Source: Bacteroidaceae bacterium
GTDB lineage: Bacteria > Bacteroidota > Bacteroidia > Bacteroidales > Bacteroidaceae
NCBI GenBank assembly: GCA_016292545.1
Contig: JAEDIG010000123.1
Span: forward strand, 1-7,391
Direction: 5' to 3'
Length of the DNA: 7,391 bases
Shown in pieces: positions 6,797-7,391 of the stretch (position 1 is its first letter; the number at the start of each line of letters is the position of its first letter). The notes under the pieces were generated by a model. It was not told where the DNA came from, did not search any database, and saw only the letters and a list, made by a program, of their open reading frames with translations. The position numbers and the translations under genes were made by a program.

Positions 6797-6837
6797 AGAT
6801 CGGGCGGTTGCGGAAGGATGAAGCAACCGCCCGATCT
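6797..6837. terminator. Perfect 15-bp hairpin after the DUF5606 gene
   Basis: AGATCGGGCGGTTGC (6797-6811) and its exact reverse complement (6823-6837) flank an 11-nt loop. The hairpin begins 2 nt after the DUF5606 stop codon and most probably ends the rightward operon. Neither strand shows a T-run after it, so it is not a textbook intrinsic terminator. It may act in both directions, because a minus-strand coding remnant ends at 6872, or it may protect the 3' end of the message. Confidence 0.68.
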
Positions 6838-6871
6838 GTCTGTTGGCTGCATGTGTGTGCGTGTCCCCTAG

Positions 6872-7006
6872 TCACATGTATGGCAGAAAATCGTAGAGCG
6901 GAAGGTTCACCATCCATTCCTGATCGCAGTGCCCTTTCATGGATATTCTTATCCCCTTGAGCGTGGGATTGAGTCCGTGTGCGTTCGTGCGGATGAAAAA
7001 CAAGAA
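6872..7006 (-). pseudogene. C-terminal remnant of an unidentified protein
   Basis: On the minus strand 44 codons are open between an in-frame TAA (7009-7007) and a TGA (6874-6872). The translation has balanced, protein-like composition and a plausible C-terminus: FFIRTNAHGLNPTLKGIRIS, then MKGHCDQEWMVN, then LPLYDFLPYM. No reasonable start codon or upstream domain is present, so if real it is the 3' end of a gene whose body has been lost or replaced by the sequence to its right. The hairpin at 6797-6837 would lie just beyond its stop and could have been its terminator too. I do not recognise the family. Chance open reading is possible at this length. Confidence 0.45.
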
Positions 7007-7040
7007 TTAAGAGGATGTGTAACAGAAACAGACAATATTC

Positions 7041-7391
7041 ATGAGTGAAATAGCATTAAACAACGGTTTACTCAACGATATACGCTGCATTATCGAAGAA
7101 GGCAGGCGAAAGGCATACGCTGCCGCCAACCAAGTGTCTGTACTTACCTATTGGCACATCGGCAAGCGCAATTTGGAGTATTTTCGCCAATTCTATCTGT
7201 GTTTCAATGATTTGGAGATTGTGAACACGCGTGTTCACAATCTTACTTGGTCACACTTCCGTACAATTATTCAGGTTGCAGACCCAAAAGCCCGGGAATG
7301 GTATGCCAAGGAAGCCTCTGAACAGATGTGGAGTACACGACATTTGAAGAAGCATGCCTCCTATCCCCGCAACCGCAACATAGCCTCCGTG
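7041..7391 (+). CDS. DUF1016/YhcG-like protein, N-terminal part, cut by the window
   Basis: There are 117 codons from ATG 7041 with no stop before the edge. The sequence matches the DUF1016 N-terminal domain as remembered: LLNDIRCIIEEGRRKAY (10-26), VLTYWHIGKR (34-43), NLEYFRQFYLCF (44-55), LEIVNTRVHNLTWSHFRTII (58-77) and ADPKAREWYAKEASEQMWST (80-99). Full-length members of about 350 residues carry a C-terminal PD-(D/E)XK nuclease-like domain, which would lie outside the window. In known members some 35-40 residues separate the YWxIGK and SKRNLxxFRxFY motifs. Here they are fused in frame at GKRNLEYF (41-48), so this copy seems internally deleted and may be inactive. Residues 101-117 also differ from the usual sequence. 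Base composition is visibly more AT-rich than the housekeeping genes, suggesting acquisition. No clear promoter is seen upstream. Confidence 0.8.
   Translation, partial: MSEIALNNGLLNDIRCIIEEGRRKAYAAANQVSVLTYWHIGKRNLEYFRQFYLCFNDLEIVNTRVHNLTWSHFRTIIQVADPKAREWYAKEASEQMWSTRHLKKHASYPRNRNIASV
7216..7243. repeat. Perfect 28-bp palindrome inside the DUF1016-like gene
   Basis: The half-site AGATTGTGAACACG (7216-7229) is followed without any loop by its exact reverse complement (7230-7243). The centre is ACGCGT. It falls in frame over the codons for residues 59-68 (EIVNTRVHNL). The next flanking pair (7215/7244) does not match, so the palindrome is exactly 14 + 14. Confidence 0.97.

Noticed and set aside
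6745..6960. 71-codon plus-strand open frame over the end of DUF5606
   Set aside because: It is out of frame with DUF5606, crosses the hairpin at 6797-6837 and overlaps the better minus-strand remnant.
1..7391. CRISPR array, tRNA, rRNA, riboswitch or complete insertion sequence
   Set aside because: No regularly spaced repeats, cloverleaf-like sequence, conserved riboswitch core, transposase or paired terminal repeats were seen.

Overview
The window looks like a chromosome segment from a Bacteroidota bacterium, order Bacteroidales and possibly near Prevotellaceae. The evidence is an unusually long NusB, a two-domain CTC/TL5-type L25, a DUF5606 protein (a family I know only from Bacteroidota), starts that mostly lack a Shine-Dalgarno sequence, and promoter boxes of the TAnnTTTG type. 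Coding DNA is fairly GC-rich while the spacers carry long A/T tracts.

Layout: positions 1-256 form a divergent promoter region. One promoter reads left out of the window and a weaker one reads right into pepT (257-1489, peptidase T). pepT meets a leftward cluster tail to tail with no spacer. Read on the minus strand this cluster is rplY (L25), a hairpin terminator or attenuator, pth (peptidyl-tRNA hydrolase), and an HslR-like S4 RNA-binding gene that overlaps pth by 11 nt. Positions 3211-3454 are a second divergent promoter region. It launches rplY leftward and, rightward, the tightly packed run nusB, yajC, ybbR-like, coaE and a DUF5606 gene. This run closes with a perfect 15-bp hairpin at 6797-6837.

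Functionally the core is housekeeping. rplY, pth and the S4 gene all concern the large ribosomal subunit and peptidyl-tRNA handling. NusB is a transcription antitermination factor, YajC an accessory of the Sec translocon, the YbbR-like protein is membrane anchored, and CoaE makes coenzyme A.

The right end (about 6838-7391) looks accessory. It holds a short minus-strand reading frame that reads like the C-terminus of an otherwise missing gene. After it comes a partial DUF1016/YhcG-like gene running off the window. Compared with the family as I remember it, this gene lacks about 35-40 residues in frame near its start, and it contains a perfect 28-bp palindrome inside its coding sequence. I see no CRISPR array, tRNA, rRNA or complete insertion sequence. 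The most unusual signals are at this right end; I cannot show that they form a new system.
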